Shown: positions 6,121 through 6,415 of the stretch, piece by piece
How positions within the stretch are numbered: position 1 is the first letter of the stretch
How the letters are laid out: the number at the start of each line of letters is the position of its first letter
NCBI GenBank assembly: GCA_024464205.1
Contig: JANHAI010000064.1
Span: 1-6,415 of the forward strand
DNA: 6,415 bases
Direction of reading: 5' to 3'
From: Candidatus Methanomethylicia archaeon
GTDB taxonomy: Archaea > Thermoproteota > Methanomethylicia > Methanomethylicales > Methanomethylicaceae
Translations under genes and position numbers: made by a program
Notes under the pieces: model-generated
What the model saw: only the letters and a program-made list of their open reading frames with translations
What the model was told of the DNA's origin: nothing
The model's database searches: none

Positions 6121-6415
6121 ATGGTGGATGCCAGCTCAAAGCTAATGAGGGCGCTGAAGTCAGGCGCTTTCGTCTTCACTGGCGAGGTATCTCCGCAGAA
6201 GACGAGCTCGACCGAGGCGCTCCTCGAGTCAGCGAGGTCGCTGAGGCGATGCACTATCGCATGCAACGTAACGGACAACCCGCGTGCCAGGGCAAACATG
6301 AGCAGCATTGCCGCATCGCACCTGATACAAGAGATGGCGGGTGTCGAGGCGATCTGCCAGATGACCGTGAGGGACAGGAACCGGATAGCCCTCACCTCGG
6401 ACCTCCTGGGGGCGG
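6121..6415 (+). CDS. metF: Methylene-tetrahydrofolate reductase MetF, 3' partial
   Basis: The frame is open from ATG 6121 to the window end, giving about 98 residues, roughly a third of the usual 290-310 of this FAD/FMN TIM-barrel enzyme. It would reduce 5,10-methylene-H4folate to 5-methyl-H4folate. Family signatures are visible: FVFTGEVSPQK (residues 18-28), the first strand with the conserved Glu and Pro; CNVTDNPRARANMSS, the NVTDNP motif; and CQMTVRDRNRIALTSDLLGA near the right edge, matching the usual QLTCRDRNR and SDLLGA. It follows metV by 10 bases, as in acetogens with MetVF-type reductase. This part shows no NAD(P)H-specific feature; electrons probably come through MetV. The remaining two thirds lie outside the window, so completeness is unknown. 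An in-frame GTG directly after the ATG does not change the call. Confidence 0.9.
   Translation, partial: MVDASSKLMRALKSGAFVFTGEVSPQKTSSTEALLESARSLRRCTIACNVTDNPRARANMSSIAASHLIQEMAGVEAICQMTVRDRNRIALTSDLLGA

Overview
The window looks like chromosomal DNA of an archaeon, probably an uncultured anaerobe. Several genes are preceded by A/T-rich TATA-like boxes about 26 bases before the start codon or predicted transcript start. One long gene appears leaderless, TTG starts are frequent, AGG and ATA codons are common, and a U-tract rather than a hairpin follows the first gene. I cannot place it to phylum. No RNA gene, CRISPR array, insertion sequence or phage module is visible.

Region 1 (1-1049) is the 3' end of a large protein that is probably on the cell surface. 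It is beta-rich, has N-glycosylation sequons and an internal duplication, and its DNA is clearly more A/T-rich than the rest. Region 2 (1159-2187) holds two small membrane proteins of unknown function, each with its own likely promoter: a coiled-coil protein with two C-terminal membrane helices, and a very hydrophobic four-helix protein.

Region 3 (2260-5235) concerns molybdenum. A cytoplasmic-type molybdopterin oxidoreductase (DMSO-reductase superfamily, one 4Fe-4S cluster, cysteine as the likely metal ligand) reads rightward. Its 3' end overlaps by 28 bp the end of a leftward mobA gene, whose product would add GMP to the molybdenum cofactor that such enzymes need. mobA follows an unrecognised 122-residue gene with an 8-nt overlap, so the two form a leftward operon.

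Region 4 (5236-6415) starts with a 236-bp divergent promoter region carrying a short GC-rich tandem repeat. It then has metV (cysteine-rich partner of methylene-tetrahydrofolate reductase) and the first 98 codons of metF, which is cut by the window edge. Together metV and metF would reduce methylene-H4folate to methyl-H4folate, the last step of the methyl branch of the Wood-Ljungdahl pathway or the entry to methionine synthesis. In an archaeon this folate-type enzyme is of interest because many archaea use H4MPT and the unrelated Mer enzyme. Apart from the unrecognised proteins, I see no clearly new multi-gene system.
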